From Marinobacterium sp. xm-d-530 (GTDB taxonomy: Bacteria > Pseudomonadota > Gammaproteobacteria > Pseudomonadales > Balneatricaceae): a stretch of DNA of 64,000 nucleotides. The position numbers were made by a program, and so were the translations under genes. Each line of letters starts with the position of its first letter. Positions within the stretch are counted from its first letter, which is position 1. The stretch covers positions 248,001 to 312,000 of the forward strand of contig NZ_WBYM01000003.1 in NCBI RefSeq assembly GCF_013283365.1, read 5' to 3'. A model generated the notes under the pieces. It made no database searches, was not told the origin of the DNA, and saw only the letters and a program-made list of their open reading frames with translations. This document shows, one piece after another, positions 8,139 to 17,299 of the stretch.

Positions 8139-9767
8139 CTATGCCCGCCACACAAGCAGCCAAGCCAAACCGGCTGGCAGCCAAGCATAACCGGGAAGGG
8201 ATTCTACCCAAGCCAATACGGCCGGCTCTGCCAATGCTGTCGCAGCTGCTAAAGTGGCTGCCAACAGTAGGGTACGGCGTTTATTGCGTGATCGCTGCTC
8301 TTGCGCTTGCTGCAAAGCCAGCATGCGTTGGTACTCTAACTCACCCGCTTGACGGTTTTGTTGCAAGTTATCAAATACCAGTTGTGGAATTTGCGGTAAC
8401 TTCTCAATCCAATCCGGTGCCTGCTGCTTGATATTCTTGATCATCGCTTTGACACCCATACGCTCTTTCATCCAGTTTTCTAGATAGGGTTTACCCGTTT
8501 TCCAAAGATCCAATTCTGGATAGAGCTGTCGACCCAGCCCTTCAATATTGAGCAAGGTTTTTTGCAGAAGAATCAGTTGAGGCTGAACAACCATATTAAA
8601 GCGACGCGCCGTCTGGAATAGTCCTAACAGCACCATGCCAAAGGAGATATCCTTCAATGGCTTTTCAAAAATCGGCTCACAAACACTGCGAATCGCGGTC
8701 TCGAAAGCGTGAACATTGGTATCAGCAGGTACCCAACCGGAGTCGATGTGTAACTGTGCCACCAAACGGTAGTCGCGCTGGAAGAAGGCCAAAATATTAC
8801 GGGCCAGGTAGCTCTGATCTTCAGGTGAAAGCGATCCCACAATACCAAAATCAACGGCAATGTATTGTGGGTCGTCAGGGTTTTCACGCGATACAAAGAT
8901 GTTACCTGGGTGCATATCAGCATGGAAAAAACTATCACGGAAGACTTGGGTAAAGAAGATCTCTACGCCACGTTCAGCCAGCTTCTCCATATTGGTACCC
9001 TGAGCTTGCAAAGCGTCGACATCCGCCACAGGAATACCGGATATACGCTCCATCACCATGACGCTTTGACGCGTAAAGTCCCAATAAACCTCGGGCACAT
9101 AAAGAATATCTGAGTCGGCAAAGTTACGTCTTAGCTGAGTCGCATTGGCAGCCTCTTTGCGCAGATCGAGCTCATCAAAAATGGTCTGTTCGTACTCTTC
9201 AACCACCTCAACGGGACGCAGGCGCTTACCTTCGGACCAAAGATTCTGCACCATACGTGCCATGACATAGAGCAGCGCAACATCTTGGCGTATGACACGT
9301 TCAATGCCCGGGCGAATCACTTTAACAACGACAGCACGGCCATCTTTTAAGCGAGCCGGATGAACCTGGGCAACGGATGCCGAGGCTAAGGGTTCGGCAT
9401 CGAACTCTGCAAAAAGCTCATCGACACTGGCACCCAGTTGTTTCTCTATCAATTGTCGCGCTTGTGCGCCTTCGAACGGGGGCACTCGATCCTGCAGCAG
9501 TGCTAATTCATTGGCGAGATCTGGCGGCAGCAAGTCACGTCGGGTTGATAGGGTCTGTCCAAACTTAATAAATACAGGACCTAAAGCGATCAATGCACCG
9601 CGTAAACGCGCCTCAGAGCTGCCGTTGGCACGGAAGAAGAGACGCCAAGGCAAAAGGGTAACCACAAGGCGAAGGTACCAAGGCAAGCGGGTCGTGTTGA
9701 TGAAGGTATCAAGACGGAAACGGGCAATAACCCAATAAATTTTGATGATTCTAAGAATGCTTTGCAC
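8139..9767 (-). CDS. ubiB: Ubiquinone biosynthesis accessory kinase/ATPase UbiB
   Basis: The 542-residue protein belongs to the ABC1/ADCK family: it shows the [14 protein letters not shown] (KxGQ) motif, the Ala-rich [11 protein letters not shown] loop that replaces a glycine loop, and a VDFGIVG metal-binding segment. Two membrane helices close the C-terminus, as in UbiB. It is an atypical kinase-like ATPase needed for aerobic ubiquinone synthesis, acting at the inner membrane. It is the first gene of the run ubiB-hisI-hisE-tatABC. A second, shorter ABC1 protein is encoded at 58.05 kb. Confidence 0.95.
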   Translation of the reverse strand: MQSILRIIKIYWVIARFRLDTFINTTRLPWYLRLVVTLLPWRLFFRANGSSEARLRGALIALGPVFIKFGQTLSTRRDLLPPDLANELALLQDRVPPFEGAQARQLIEKQLGASVDELFAEFDAEPLASASVAQVHPARLKDGRAVVVKVIRPGIERVIRQDVALLYVMARMVQNLWSEGKRLRPVEVVEEYEQTIFDELDLRKEAANATQLRRNFADSDILYVPEVYWDFTRQSVMVMERISGIPVADVDALQAQGTNMEKLAERGVEIFFTQVFRDSFFHADMHPGNIFVSRENPDDPQYIAVDFGIVGSLSPEDQSYLARNILAFFQRDYRLVAQLHIDSGWVPADTNVHAFETAIRSVCEPIFEKPLKDISFGMVLLGLFQTARRFNMVVQPQLILLQKTLLNIEGLGRQLYPELDLWKTGKPYLENWMKERMGVKAMIKNIKQQAPDWIEKLPQIPQLVFDNLQQNRQAGELEYQRMLALQQAQEQRSRNKRRTLLLAATLAAATALAEPAVLAWVESLPGYAWLPAGLAWLLVWRA

Positions 9768-9826
9768 GAAACGGCCGCCAGCACTGATCGATAATGAAGC
9801 GGCTATTATGCCACCTTAGAGGAGTA

Positions 9827-9862
9827 CAAAAAACAACTGCTCCAAAAGGAGCAGCTGTTAAA
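9827..9862 (-). terminator. Rho-independent terminator after dsbA
   Basis: On the minus strand the arm AACAGCTGCTCC, a TTTT loop, the arm GGAGCAGTTGTT and a T-run form a long hairpin 15 bp past the dsbA stop. One G-T wobble pair is present. It separates dsbA from ubiB. Confidence 0.9.
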
Positions 9863-9876
9863 AGGTTATTGCGCCT

Positions 9877-10509
9877 TTATTGAGCGTTGCGCTCTTTCTC
9901 GATTAGGTGTTCTGCCACTTTCAACATGTTGGCGTGTGAACCCGTTAGAGTAGAGGTGACTAGGTATTTACCGTTAACGATGATGCTTGGTACACCCTGA
10001 ATCTGGTATCCACGGACACGCGCATCACTCTGCTTCAGCTGCATGCCAACCGCAAAGGAGTTGTAGGTCTTAAGGAAGTCCTGCTTCGACACGCCATGCT
10101 CTTCAAATACTTCAGCGATATCTTCTGGACTGCGGAAGCGACGACGCTCAACATGAATCGCATCAAACATCGCTTGGTGAACCTTATCTTTAACGCCAAG
10201 TAGCTTACCTACGTAGTAAGCACGAGCGAGTGGCTCCCAACTGCGGCCAAACACAACGGGCATATTTTCAAACGTCACGTCGTCTGCAAGCTTCTGGCTC
10301 CAAGCGTGAAGCATCGGTTCAAAGGCATTACAGTGCGGACAAGAGTAACCGAAGGCCTCAACCACCTCGATTTTGTTCGCATCCGCTGTAGGTACAGGCT
10401 GTTTAAGAACGGTGTAGTGCTCACCCGCCTTCCACTCTGTCGCATGAGCAAGTGTGGCGCCAAGCGATAAAACGGCAACAGCAAACAGATTGAATGAACG
10501 TCTTAACAT
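9877..10509 (-). CDS. dsbA: Thiol:disulfide interchange protein DsbA
   Basis: The 210-residue protein has a cleavable signal peptide (cut after about Ala23), the FGYSCPHCNAFEP active site with Cys57 and Cys60, and the GVPSIIVNGKY cis-proline loop. It introduces disulfide bonds into exported proteins in the periplasm and is normally re-oxidised by DsbB, which is not in this window. It lies about 110 bp downstream of the cytochrome c4 gene and has its own terminator. A different, longer DsbA-family protein is encoded in the copper island at 43.3 kb. Confidence 0.95.
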   Translation of the reverse strand: MLRRSFNLFAVAVLSLGATLAHATEWKAGEHYTVLKQPVPTADANKIEVVEAFGYSCPHCNAFEPMLHAWSQKLADDVTFENMPVVFGRSWEPLARAYYVGKLLGVKDKVHQAMFDAIHVERRRFRSPEDIAEVFEEHGVSKQDFLKTYNSFAVGMQLKQSDARVRGYQIQGVPSIIVNGKYLVTSTLTGSHANMLKVAEHLIEKERNAQ

Positions 10510-10576
10510 GGTTTAGTTCCTTGAAAATGGTCTTTAATAACTAAAGTAATGGTCATGGCTGAATTGAAGCTGAAAT

Positions 10577-10602
10577 CAAAAAAGGCAGCCGAAGCTGCCT
10601 CT
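10577..10602 (-). terminator. Rho-independent terminator after cytochrome c4 gene
   Basis: On the minus strand AGGCAGC, a TTCG tetraloop, GCTGCCT and a T-run form a compact hairpin directly after the cytochrome stop. Confidence 0.9.
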
Positions 10603-10618
10603 TAATGGAAGTCTACGA

Positions 10619-11212
10619 TTACTCGTATAGACCTTGAATGTAAGCGGCTACCGCTTTCATTTCGTTCTCTTTCATCTTCGCAGCGATCGTACGCATCATA
10701 GCGTTTGGATCGTTGTTACGCTCACCTGAGTAGAACTTCTTAAGGGTGCTCTCAGTGTATTGAGCGTGCTGACCCGCTAGAGCTGGGTAGCCTGCAGACG
10801 TAATGCCTTTACCTGCAGGACCGTGACAAGCGGTACAAGCTGCAACGCCGCTCTCTGGGTTACCTGCGCGGTAGATCTTCTGGCCAAGCTCAACCAGTGC
10901 TGGATCTGCCTGACCGCCAACCATCGTTTTACCTGCGTAGTGAGCGGCAATCGCTGCAAGCTCATCATCGCTCATTGCATCAAGAAGACCGGTCATTTCA
11001 GGAATCGCACGTGCACCTGATTTGATCTCTTTCAGCTGTTTTAGCAGGTATGGCTGACCTTGGCCGGCAATCTTAGGAAAGTTACCCACCATGCTGTTAC
11101 CATCAGCACCGTGACAGCCAGCACAAACAGCCGTTAGTTGAGCGACATCTGCCGCATTCGATCCGCTAACCAGACCAACGCTGATCAACATTCCGAGTAA
11201 TACTTTTTTCAT
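10619..11212 (-). CDS. Di-heme cytochrome c4
   Basis: The 197-residue protein has a signal peptide (about residues 1-20) and two heme-binding CxxCH motifs, CAGCHG near residue 30 and CTACHG near residue 128, each followed by a Met ligand region. This two-domain layout is cytochrome c4, a periplasmic electron carrier that feeds terminal oxidases such as cbb3. It is divergent from engB and upstream of dsbA, an arrangement seen in pseudomonads and marine relatives. Export is through Sec, and heme attachment needs the Ccm system outside this window. Confidence 0.94.
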   Translation of the reverse strand: MKKVLLGMLISVGLVSGSNAADVAQLTAVCAGCHGADGNSMVGNFPKIAGQGQPYLLKQLKEIKSGARAIPEMTGLLDAMSDDELAAIAAHYAGKTMVGGQADPALVELGQKIYRAGNPESGVAACTACHGPAGKGITSAGYPALAGQHAQYTESTLKKFYSGERNNDPNAMMRTIAAKMKENEMKAVAAYIQGLYE

Positions 11213-11411
11213 GGCTCTCTACCCACATTTCATCTTTGAAAAGTTTGAAACCAGTGGTGCTGGCTTCGTCGAATCCGTTCAACGCGCTCGTTTTTTTCAC
11301 TTTTGGTGGTTACGAGTTGACGACAGCGCTAAAATTGCGGTGCATTATAAACCTAATCATCTATAACGAAAACCGATAAACCCCGTACTTATATAGTACT
11401 AAAGGCCAGAT

Positions 11412-12047
11412 ATGACTGAAGAGTTAGAACAAATTCATTACAACACAGCACGTTTTCTTATAAGCGCGGCAAAACTCAGTCAATGTCCAGAAGATGTCGG
11501 TGCAGAAGTTGCCTTTGCTGGACGTTCCAATGCGGGCAAGTCGAGTGCCATTAACTCGCTAACCAATCAAAACAGTTTAGCGCGCACTTCTAAAACGCCA
11601 GGTCGCACACAGCTGATCAACTTTTTCGATCTGAATGTCGAAGGTGTGCGAATTGTCGACCTTCCAGGGTATGGCTATGCGAAAGTGCCCATCGCGATGA
11701 AAGAGCACTGGCAAAAGCATCTCGATGACTACCTACAGCGCCGTCAATGTCTGCGCGGGGTGGTATTGGTGATGGATATCCGCCATCCGATGAAAGAGTT
11801 CGATGAGATGATGATCGACTGGTGTGAATCTACGGGCGTGCCACTGCACATCCTTCTCACCAAAGCCGACAAGCTAAAACGCGGCCCAGCTCAGGCAACA
11901 CTGTTGAAGATTAAGAAAGAGACCAAAGAGCGTCTGGCCGACAAAGTCAGTGTCCAGGTCTTTTCAGCACTAAAGAAAACGGGCGTCGATCAGCTACGTA
12001 ACCGTCTAGACAGCTGGCTACTGCCTGAGCAGTTCGACGCAGAATAG
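11412..12047 (+). CDS. engB: Ribosome biogenesis GTP-binding protein EngB/YihA/YsxC
   Basis: The 211-residue protein carries the GTPase motifs GRSNAGKSS (G1, residues 37-45), a conserved TPGRTQ (G2), DLPGYG (G3) and TKADK (G4). This set and length match EngB, an essential GTPase in large ribosomal subunit assembly. It is divergent from the cytochrome c4 gene and convergent with polA. The long gap upstream (about 200 bp) must hold both divergent promoters. Confidence 0.96.
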   Translation: MTEELEQIHYNTARFLISAAKLSQCPEDVGAEVAFAGRSNAGKSSAINSLTNQNSLARTSKTPGRTQLINFFDLNVEGVRIVDLPGYGYAKVPIAMKEHWQKHLDDYLQRRQCLRGVVLVMDIRHPMKEFDEMMIDWCESTGVPLHILLTKADKLKRGPAQATLLKIKKETKERLADKVSVQVFSALKKTGVDQLRNRLDSWLLPEQFDAE

Positions 12048-12073
12048 AGCTATTTGTGTCAACGGGAGCACGC

Positions 12074-14830
12074 TTAGTGCGCTTGCTCCCAGTTATCACC
12101 GACACCCACTTCGACCAACAGCGGCACACTCAATTCAGCGGCCGACTCCATTAGACGTTTAATCTCAGCATTAAATGCATCAACCTGATCTTCAGCCACT
12201 TCAAAGACCAATTCATCGTGCACCTGCATGATCATTCTGGCATCAAAGCCGCTTTCTGTTAGCCAAGCATCTACCGCCAACATAGCGCGCTTAATGATAT
12301 CGGCGGCGGTACCCTGCATCGGAGCGTTGATCGCAGTCCGTTCAGCCCCTTGGCGCAACATTGGGTTACGGGCGTTGATCTCTGGCAAGTAGAGACGGCG
12401 ACCAAAGATGGTCTCAACGTACCCCTGCTCGCGCGCCATGTCGCGGGTGCTCTCCATGTAGTTTTGGACACCTGGGTAGGTTTCGAAATAGTGCTCAATG
12501 TAGGTCTGCGCCTCTTTACGCGACGTACCCAACTGCTTGGCCAAACCAAACGCAGACATACCGTAGATCAAGCCGAAGTTGATCGCTTTGGCACTGCGGC
12601 GCTGATCGGTGCTGACCTCATCCGGTGAGACCTTAAAGACCTCGGCAGCCGTCGCTTTGTGAATGTCATCGCCATTGGCAAAGGCATTGACCAATCCCGC
12701 ATCGCCAGAGAGGTGCGCCATAATGCGCAGTTCGATCTGTGAATAGTCGGCCGCCACCATGCGGTAGCCCTCTGGAGCGACAAAGGCGTGTCGGATACGT
12801 CGACCTTCGGCCGTTCTAACCGGAATATTCTGCAGGTTCGGGTCAGTCGAAGAGAGACGTCCTGTAGCCGTCACCGCTTGATGGTAGGAGGTGTGCAGAC
12901 GACCCGTATTGGGATCAACCATCGTCGGCAGCTTGTCCGTGTAGGTCGATTTCAATTTGGTTAGACCGCGGTGCTCAATAATCAGCTTGGGCAGTGGGTA
13001 CTCCAGCGCCAACTCTTGCAGCACCTCTTCTGCCGTCGACGGGGCGCCTTTCGGAGTCTTCTTAATCACCGGCAGCCCCTGCTTTTCAAACAGAATGGTC
13101 TGCAGTTGTTTAGGTGAGGATAGATTGAAGGGCTCGCCCGCCGCTTCAAACGCGTCGTTCTCTAACACCTTAAGGCGCTGCTCGATCTCAGCACTCTGTT
13201 GCGCCAGCAGTACCGATTTAATCAGCGCACCGTTGCGTTCAATGCGTGACAGAACCGGAATCAGTGGAATCTCGATCTCGTCTAGAATCGGTTTCACCGA
13301 AGGCACTTCATTTAGAGCTTGCTGCAAGGTCTCATGCAGACGCCACGTAATATCGGCATCTTCAGCGGCATAAGGGGCGGCCTGCTCTATCTCGATCTGA
13401 TTAAAGGTCAGTTGTTTCTTGCCTTTACCGGCCAAGGATTCAAAGCTGATGGTACTCTCATCTAGATAGAACTTAGCCAAACTGTCCATATCATGGCGTG
13501 TCGCGGTACTGTTCAGCACATAGGATTCCAGCATGGTATCCGCTGATACGCCCTGAACATTGATGCCATATCGCGCCAGCACATTCATGTCGTACTTAAT
13601 GTGCTGACCCACTTTCTTAAGGGAGGCATCCTCGAGCAGCGTTTTAAGCTCCGCTAGCGCCCAATCAAAATTAACCTGCTCCGGCACGCCGACGTAATCA
13701 TGGCCCAGTGGCAAGTACGCCGCTTTACCCGCTTCACAACAGAATGAGACACCGACCAACTGCGCTTGCATGTAGTTTAGGCTGGTCGTCTCGGCATCAA
13801 AGGCAAAGGTGCCCGCAGCACGCAGTTTGGCAAACCATGTAGAGGCTGTCGCCTGATCCAAAATGGTTTCGTAGTGGCGTTCAACACTAGGCTTAGGAGC
13901 ATCGGGCTCGCTTGAAGGCGCAGAGTCTTCAACCGCTTGCCCATCGGGGCCTTCTAATAGCGCCACCCAAGAGCGGAACTCGTAATCCTTAAACAGCTCA
14001 ATCAATGATGCGTTATCCGGTTGCGGAAGGTGCACATCCGACAGAGAGATCGACAGCTCAACATCGGTTTTAATCGTGGCCAACAGATAGGAGAGCTCAG
14101 CAGCTTCGCGATGCTCTTCAAGCTTCTTGGCCATGGTTTTAGAGCCGCGGAAGGTTAGATCGGCAATCTTATCGAGATTTTGGTAGAGGTCACTGATACC
14201 GCCAATACCTTGCAGAAGCGCCAGTGCCGTCTTCTCGCCCACACCTGGCACACCTGGAATGTTGTCGACCTTATCACCCATCAACGCCAGATAATCGATG
14301 ATCAATTCTGGGGGAATACCAAACTTTTCGACCACCCCGTCGCGATCCATCTTAGTGTCCGTCATGGTGTTGATTAGGGTGACCTTATCATCGACCAACT
14401 GCGCCATATCTTTATCACCTGTTGAGATCACAACCTCTAAATTGTGCGCTTCGGCTTGGCGCGCCAGAGTACCGATCACATCATCCGCTTCGACGCCCTC
14501 TTCCACCAACAGTGGCAATCCCATCGCTTTAATGATGTTATGAACCGGTTCAATTTGCTCACGCAGATCATCGGGCATCGGTGGACGCTGTGCTTTGTAT
14601 TCCGGATAGATCTCATCACGAAAGGTTTTACCCTTCGCATCAAAGATGACCGCCACTGGAGAGTTGGGATAACTCTTTAACAGGCTGCGCATCATTGAGG
14701 TGACCAGTCGCACCGCACCGCTTGGACGCCCGTCGGATGTTCTTAAATCAGCCTGTTGCGAGGCAAAGAAGGCGCGGAACAGATAAGAGGAGCCATCAAC
14801 GAGAACTACAGGGGCTTTTGTGTCGGTCAT
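12074..14830 (-). CDS. polA: DNA polymerase I
   Basis: The 918-residue protein has all three PolA domains in order: a 5'-3' exonuclease (about 1-290, with [20 protein letters not shown] and [14 protein letters not shown]), a 3'-5' exonuclease that keeps the FDAETTSL acidic pair, and a family A polymerase with [37 protein letters not shown] and [10 protein letters not shown]. It fills gaps and removes RNA primers. Length matches E. coli PolA (928). The antisense open frames inside it are shadows of codon bias. Confidence 0.98.
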   Translation of the reverse strand: MTDTKAPVVLVDGSSYLFRAFFASQQADLRTSDGRPSGAVRLVTSMMRSLLKSYPNSPVAVIFDAKGKTFRDEIYPEYKAQRPPMPDDLREQIEPVHNIIKAMGLPLLVEEGVEADDVIGTLARQAEAHNLEVVISTGDKDMAQLVDDKVTLINTMTDTKMDRDGVVEKFGIPPELIIDYLALMGDKVDNIPGVPGVGEKTALALLQGIGGISDLYQNLDKIADLTFRGSKTMAKKLEEHREAAELSYLLATIKTDVELSISLSDVHLPQPDNASLIELFKDYEFRSWVALLEGPDGQAVEDSAPSSEPDAPKPSVERHYETILDQATASTWFAKLRAAGTFAFDAETTSLNYMQAQLVGVSFCCEAGKAAYLPLGHDYVGVPEQVNFDWALAELKTLLEDASLKKVGQHIKYDMNVLARYGINVQGVSADTMLESYVLNSTATRHDMDSLAKFYLDESTISFESLAGKGKKQLTFNQIEIEQAAPYAAEDADITWRLHETLQQALNEVPSVKPILDEIEIPLIPVLSRIERNGALIKSVLLAQQSAEIEQRLKVLENDAFEAAGEPFNLSSPKQLQTILFEKQGLPVIKKTPKGAPSTAEEVLQELALEYPLPKLIIEHRGLTKLKSTYTDKLPTMVDPNTGRLHTSYHQAVTATGRLSSTDPNLQNIPVRTAEGRRIRHAFVAPEGYRMVAADYSQIELRIMAHLSGDAGLVNAFANGDDIHKATAAEVFKVSPDEVSTDQRRSAKAINFGLIYGMSAFGLAKQLGTSRKEAQTYIEHYFETYPGVQNYMESTRDMAREQGYVETIFGRRLYLPEINARNPMLRQGAERTAINAPMQGTAADIIKRAMLAVDAWLTESGFDARMIMQVHDELVFEVAEDQVDAFNAEIKRLMESAAELSVPLLVEVGVGDNWEQAH

Positions 14831-14936
14831 AATAAGATATCTATTGTATTTTTAAGCAAGGCACACAATCATAGACAAAAGCGCTGCTGCACCCAAGCTT
14901 TAGCAGCAGATAGCCCCTGATCATTGAGAACCAACC

Positions 14937-15902
14937 ATGGCTGTATACACCCAGGTGTCTGACACCGACCTCGACAAACTGCTCGCTGATTTTGATATTG
15001 GCCAGGCCGTGGCACTTAAAGGCATTGATGGTGGTATTGAAAACACCAACTTTTTCTTAAAGACTGAAAAGAGCGGCCAACAGGCGGAGTATGTACTTAC
15101 TCTTTTTGAAGAGCTTGACAGAGATGAGGTACCCTTCTTTGTTGAGCTGGGTAGCTGGCTAGCGAAGCGCAACGTTCCGGTCTCTTATGCCATCGAAGAT
15201 CGAAATGGCATTGGTCTGAAACAGATCTCAAAAAAACCGGCTATTATTCAGCCGCGCTACCCTGGCGCACACCTAAAACGCGAGCTTATGACGGCCAATC
15301 ATTGTGCTCAAATCGGCACGGCCCTTGCACACTACCACCAAGCCTCTAACGATTTTTACCTGAAGCGACAGGCACACCGTGGCGTGTTCTGGTGGCGTAG
15401 AGAGAGTGAACGACTCGCTCCTTTTATCGATTCAGAGTCTCGTGATTTACTGTCCGAAGAGGTCGCTCGGTTTGATGAGCTTCGCGACACCTACACGAAC
15501 CTTCCAATGGGCATTACGCATGGGGATCTTTTCCATGATAACGCTCTGTTCCATGAGGATAAGCTGGCGGCAATTCTGGATATCTATAATGCAGCAACCG
15601 CCTACTGGCTCTATGATCTAGCGATTGTCGCCAATGATTGGTGTCTGGATGAGAATCTGCAGATTGATCCGGTGCGAGAGCAAGCCCTGTTAAAAGCCTA
15701 CTCAGCCATTCGCCCCTATACTGCAGACGAGCATGAGGTTTGGCCACAGCTGACTCGTACCGCTGCGATGCGATTCTGGCTATCTCGCTTGGAGCCATGG
15801 GTTGATGCCCAGCAAGGCAACGGCAGCGATAAGACACTGAAAGACCCTGATGAGTTTAAACAGGTGCTGATGCACCGAATTAAATCGCCGAGTCAGCTGT
15901 AG
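14937..15902 (+). CDS. thrB: Homoserine kinase, APH-like type
   Basis: The 321-residue product resembles the aminoglycoside-phosphotransferase-like homoserine kinase of pseudomonads and relatives, with the N-terminal GIDGGIENTNFFL segment, the catalytic ITHGDLFHDNALF loop and the metal-binding LDIYNA segment. It phosphorylates homoserine for threonine synthesis, and is unrelated to the GHMP-type ThrB of E. coli. It stands alone between divergent polA and the convergent CofD-like gene. A large inverted-repeat hairpin follows its stop. Confidence 0.92.
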   Translation: MAVYTQVSDTDLDKLLADFDIGQAVALKGIDGGIENTNFFLKTEKSGQQAEYVLTLFEELDRDEVPFFVELGSWLAKRNVPVSYAIEDRNGIGLKQISKKPAIIQPRYPGAHLKRELMTANHCAQIGTALAHYHQASNDFYLKRQAHRGVFWWRRESERLAPFIDSESRDLLSEEVARFDELRDTYTNLPMGITHGDLFHDNALFHEDKLAAILDIYNAATAYWLYDLAIVANDWCLDENLQIDPVREQALLKAYSAIRPYTADEHEVWPQLTRTAAMRFWLSRLEPWVDAQQGNGSDKTLKDPDEFKQVLMHRIKSPSQL

Positions 15903-15930
15903 GAACGAATTTCTACATTTAAAAGATAGT

Positions 15931-15992
15931 GGTGTCAGACCGGAGGTCAGACACCTGTGAGGAACCGGTGGGTCTGACCTCTGGTCTGACCC
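15931..15992. repeat. Long imperfect hairpin built of GTCAGAC/GTCTGAC units (REP-like)
   Basis: Two 19-bp arms (15934-15952 and 15972-15990) pair with one G-T wobble around a 19-nt loop. Each arm itself contains the 7-mer GTCAGAC (or its complement) twice. It lies between the convergent thrB and CofD-like genes, 28 bp after thrB. It lacks a T-run, so it is more like a repetitive extragenic palindrome than a standard terminator, though it may protect or end both transcripts. Only one copy was noticed in the window. Confidence 0.75.
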
Positions 15993-15998
15993 ATCTAT

Positions 15999-17168
15999 CT
16001 ATGCCAGTGATAATAAAGCTTCCGCCAACTTAGTCTCATCGTAGCAATCTGTGCGCTTAGGATTCACCAGATCAACATCCAAAAGCTGAATGCCACGCTT
16101 ATCTAGCCAGGTTAGAAACTCTGCATCAATGCCACTCAACAGTTTGGAATCGGTCAGCAAAATATCGATACAGCGCTCTGCTCTACTTTGAAAAACACCG
16201 CCTGCATCTCGAGCAATAAATCGTTCCAACTGCTCAATCTGCTCCTGCAATGTCATGCCAAATTGCTCAGGATCCATACCTAAATTTGGGACATACACTT
16301 TGCTGGCAGGGTTATCCATGATCGCTTTACCCACCCCTTTGGGGAGTAGGTTAGCCAGAATACTGCTATAGAAACTACCGGGCGGGAAGACGACCAGATC
16401 CGCTGAATTGATCCAACCTCTCTCTTGATCAGCCAAATGCGATTCCGAGCCCTGCGGCAAATGCAGATCAAGCGAGGCGATACGCTCATTTAATGGCTGG
16501 GACTCTTTTCCGGTCATCCGATGCTGTCCGATGATCTCTCGCCCACTCTCTGTCGTCACTTTCAGTTCACCGCACTCGTCCGTAACAGTGCGTACTTGGC
16601 CTCTAACATGAACCAGACGACTAAACAGCAGAGCAATAGGATCTAATGATCGATTATGGCTCAGGTAGCCCCCCGCCAATATCAGATTACCAATACTGGC
16701 TCGCCTGAAGTCAAAATCCTTGGGGGCTGACTCAAGAAAGTAGTTTAAAAAATCACAAATAATGCTCTGGACAGGCTCGGGAATGGACTGAACGCGCCTG
16801 TTGTTGCGTTGTTGCATCGCCTCTACCCTTACACGCAACAATGATTGCGACTCATCGGTCGGAAGGCGGTAAGCAAATAGTTCGGTCACTTCAGGGTGAC
16901 CGGCGAGTGAGGCGTCAGCTAACGCCATCATTCGGGAACGTAGATCGCCCACGGCAGGCATATCAAATGCTTTTCGCAACACAGCAGAGCTGCCGCCAGA
17001 GTCATAGGGGGTCACTAAATGAATAGAGTTGTGGGTGTAGCGTTTGAGTATCTGCGAAAAGCCATTCAACGCAGTGCCACCGCTAAAAAAGAGCAGCTTA
17101 GGCCCGGTATCAGGGTTGGCTTGATACTCAGCCAAACGGGCAGTCGTATGGTCAGCAGATAGGGGCAT
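15999..17168 (-). CDS. CofD/YvcK-family protein
   Basis: The 389-residue protein shows the CofD/YvcK fold signatures: a FFSGGTALNGF nucleotide-binding segment, VTPYDSGGSS, VGDLRSRMMALAD, the ASIGNLILAG region and LVVFPPGSFYSSI. Members are either F420 phospholactate transferases or YvcK-type factors for envelope or central metabolism. The insert with conserved serine/arginine segments fits the CofD-like branch described from GAK-type gene clusters, but the partner genes of such clusters are absent here. The precise substrate is unknown. It is convergent with thrB and divergent from uvrD. Confidence 0.75.
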   Translation of the reverse strand: MPLSADHTTARLAEYQANPDTGPKLLFFSGGTALNGFSQILKRYTHNSIHLVTPYDSGGSSAVLRKAFDMPAVGDLRSRMMALADASLAGHPEVTELFAYRLPTDESQSLLRVRVEAMQQRNNRRVQSIPEPVQSIICDFLNYFLESAPKDFDFRRASIGNLILAGGYLSHNRSLDPIALLFSRLVHVRGQVRTVTDECGELKVTTESGREIIGQHRMTGKESQPLNERIASLDLHLPQGSESHLADQERGWINSADLVVFPPGSFYSSILANLLPKGVGKAIMDNPASKVYVPNLGMDPEQFGMTLQEQIEQLERFIARDAGGVFQSRAERCIDILLTDSKLLSGIDAEFLTWLDKRGIQLLDVDLVNPKRTDCYDETKLAEALLSLA

Positions 17169-17252
17169 TCACTACTCAATAAAGGTGGATATGTCATCCC
17201 AGTGTAAGTTTGCTGCGTAGGAATGCCAAGACTCCCATAATAATTATGCGTA

Positions 17253-17272
17253 TACTGTACGCCCATTCAGTA
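17253..17272 (+). promoter_or_regulatory. Putative LexA (SOS) box upstream of uvrD
   Basis: The 20-mer TACTGTACGCCCATTCAGTA fits the CTG-N10-CAG LexA pattern, with the symmetric outer bases TA at both ends. It ends 28 bp before the uvrD start, in the position expected for a repressor site. uvrD is LexA-controlled in E. coli. The central bases are less AT-rich than the E. coli consensus, so binding strength is uncertain. Confidence 0.7.
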
Positions 17273-17299
17273 ATTTCTCTTTTTGAGCGGTGCGGCACT

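Noticed and set aside
12062-12090. A GGGAGCA/TGCTCCC inverted repeat near the end of polA as a terminator
   Set aside because: It overlaps the polA stop codon, has a long imperfect loop and no T-run.
12957-13373. A 138-codon plus-strand frame inside polA
   Set aside because: Antisense to conserved DNA polymerase I sequence; a codon-bias shadow.
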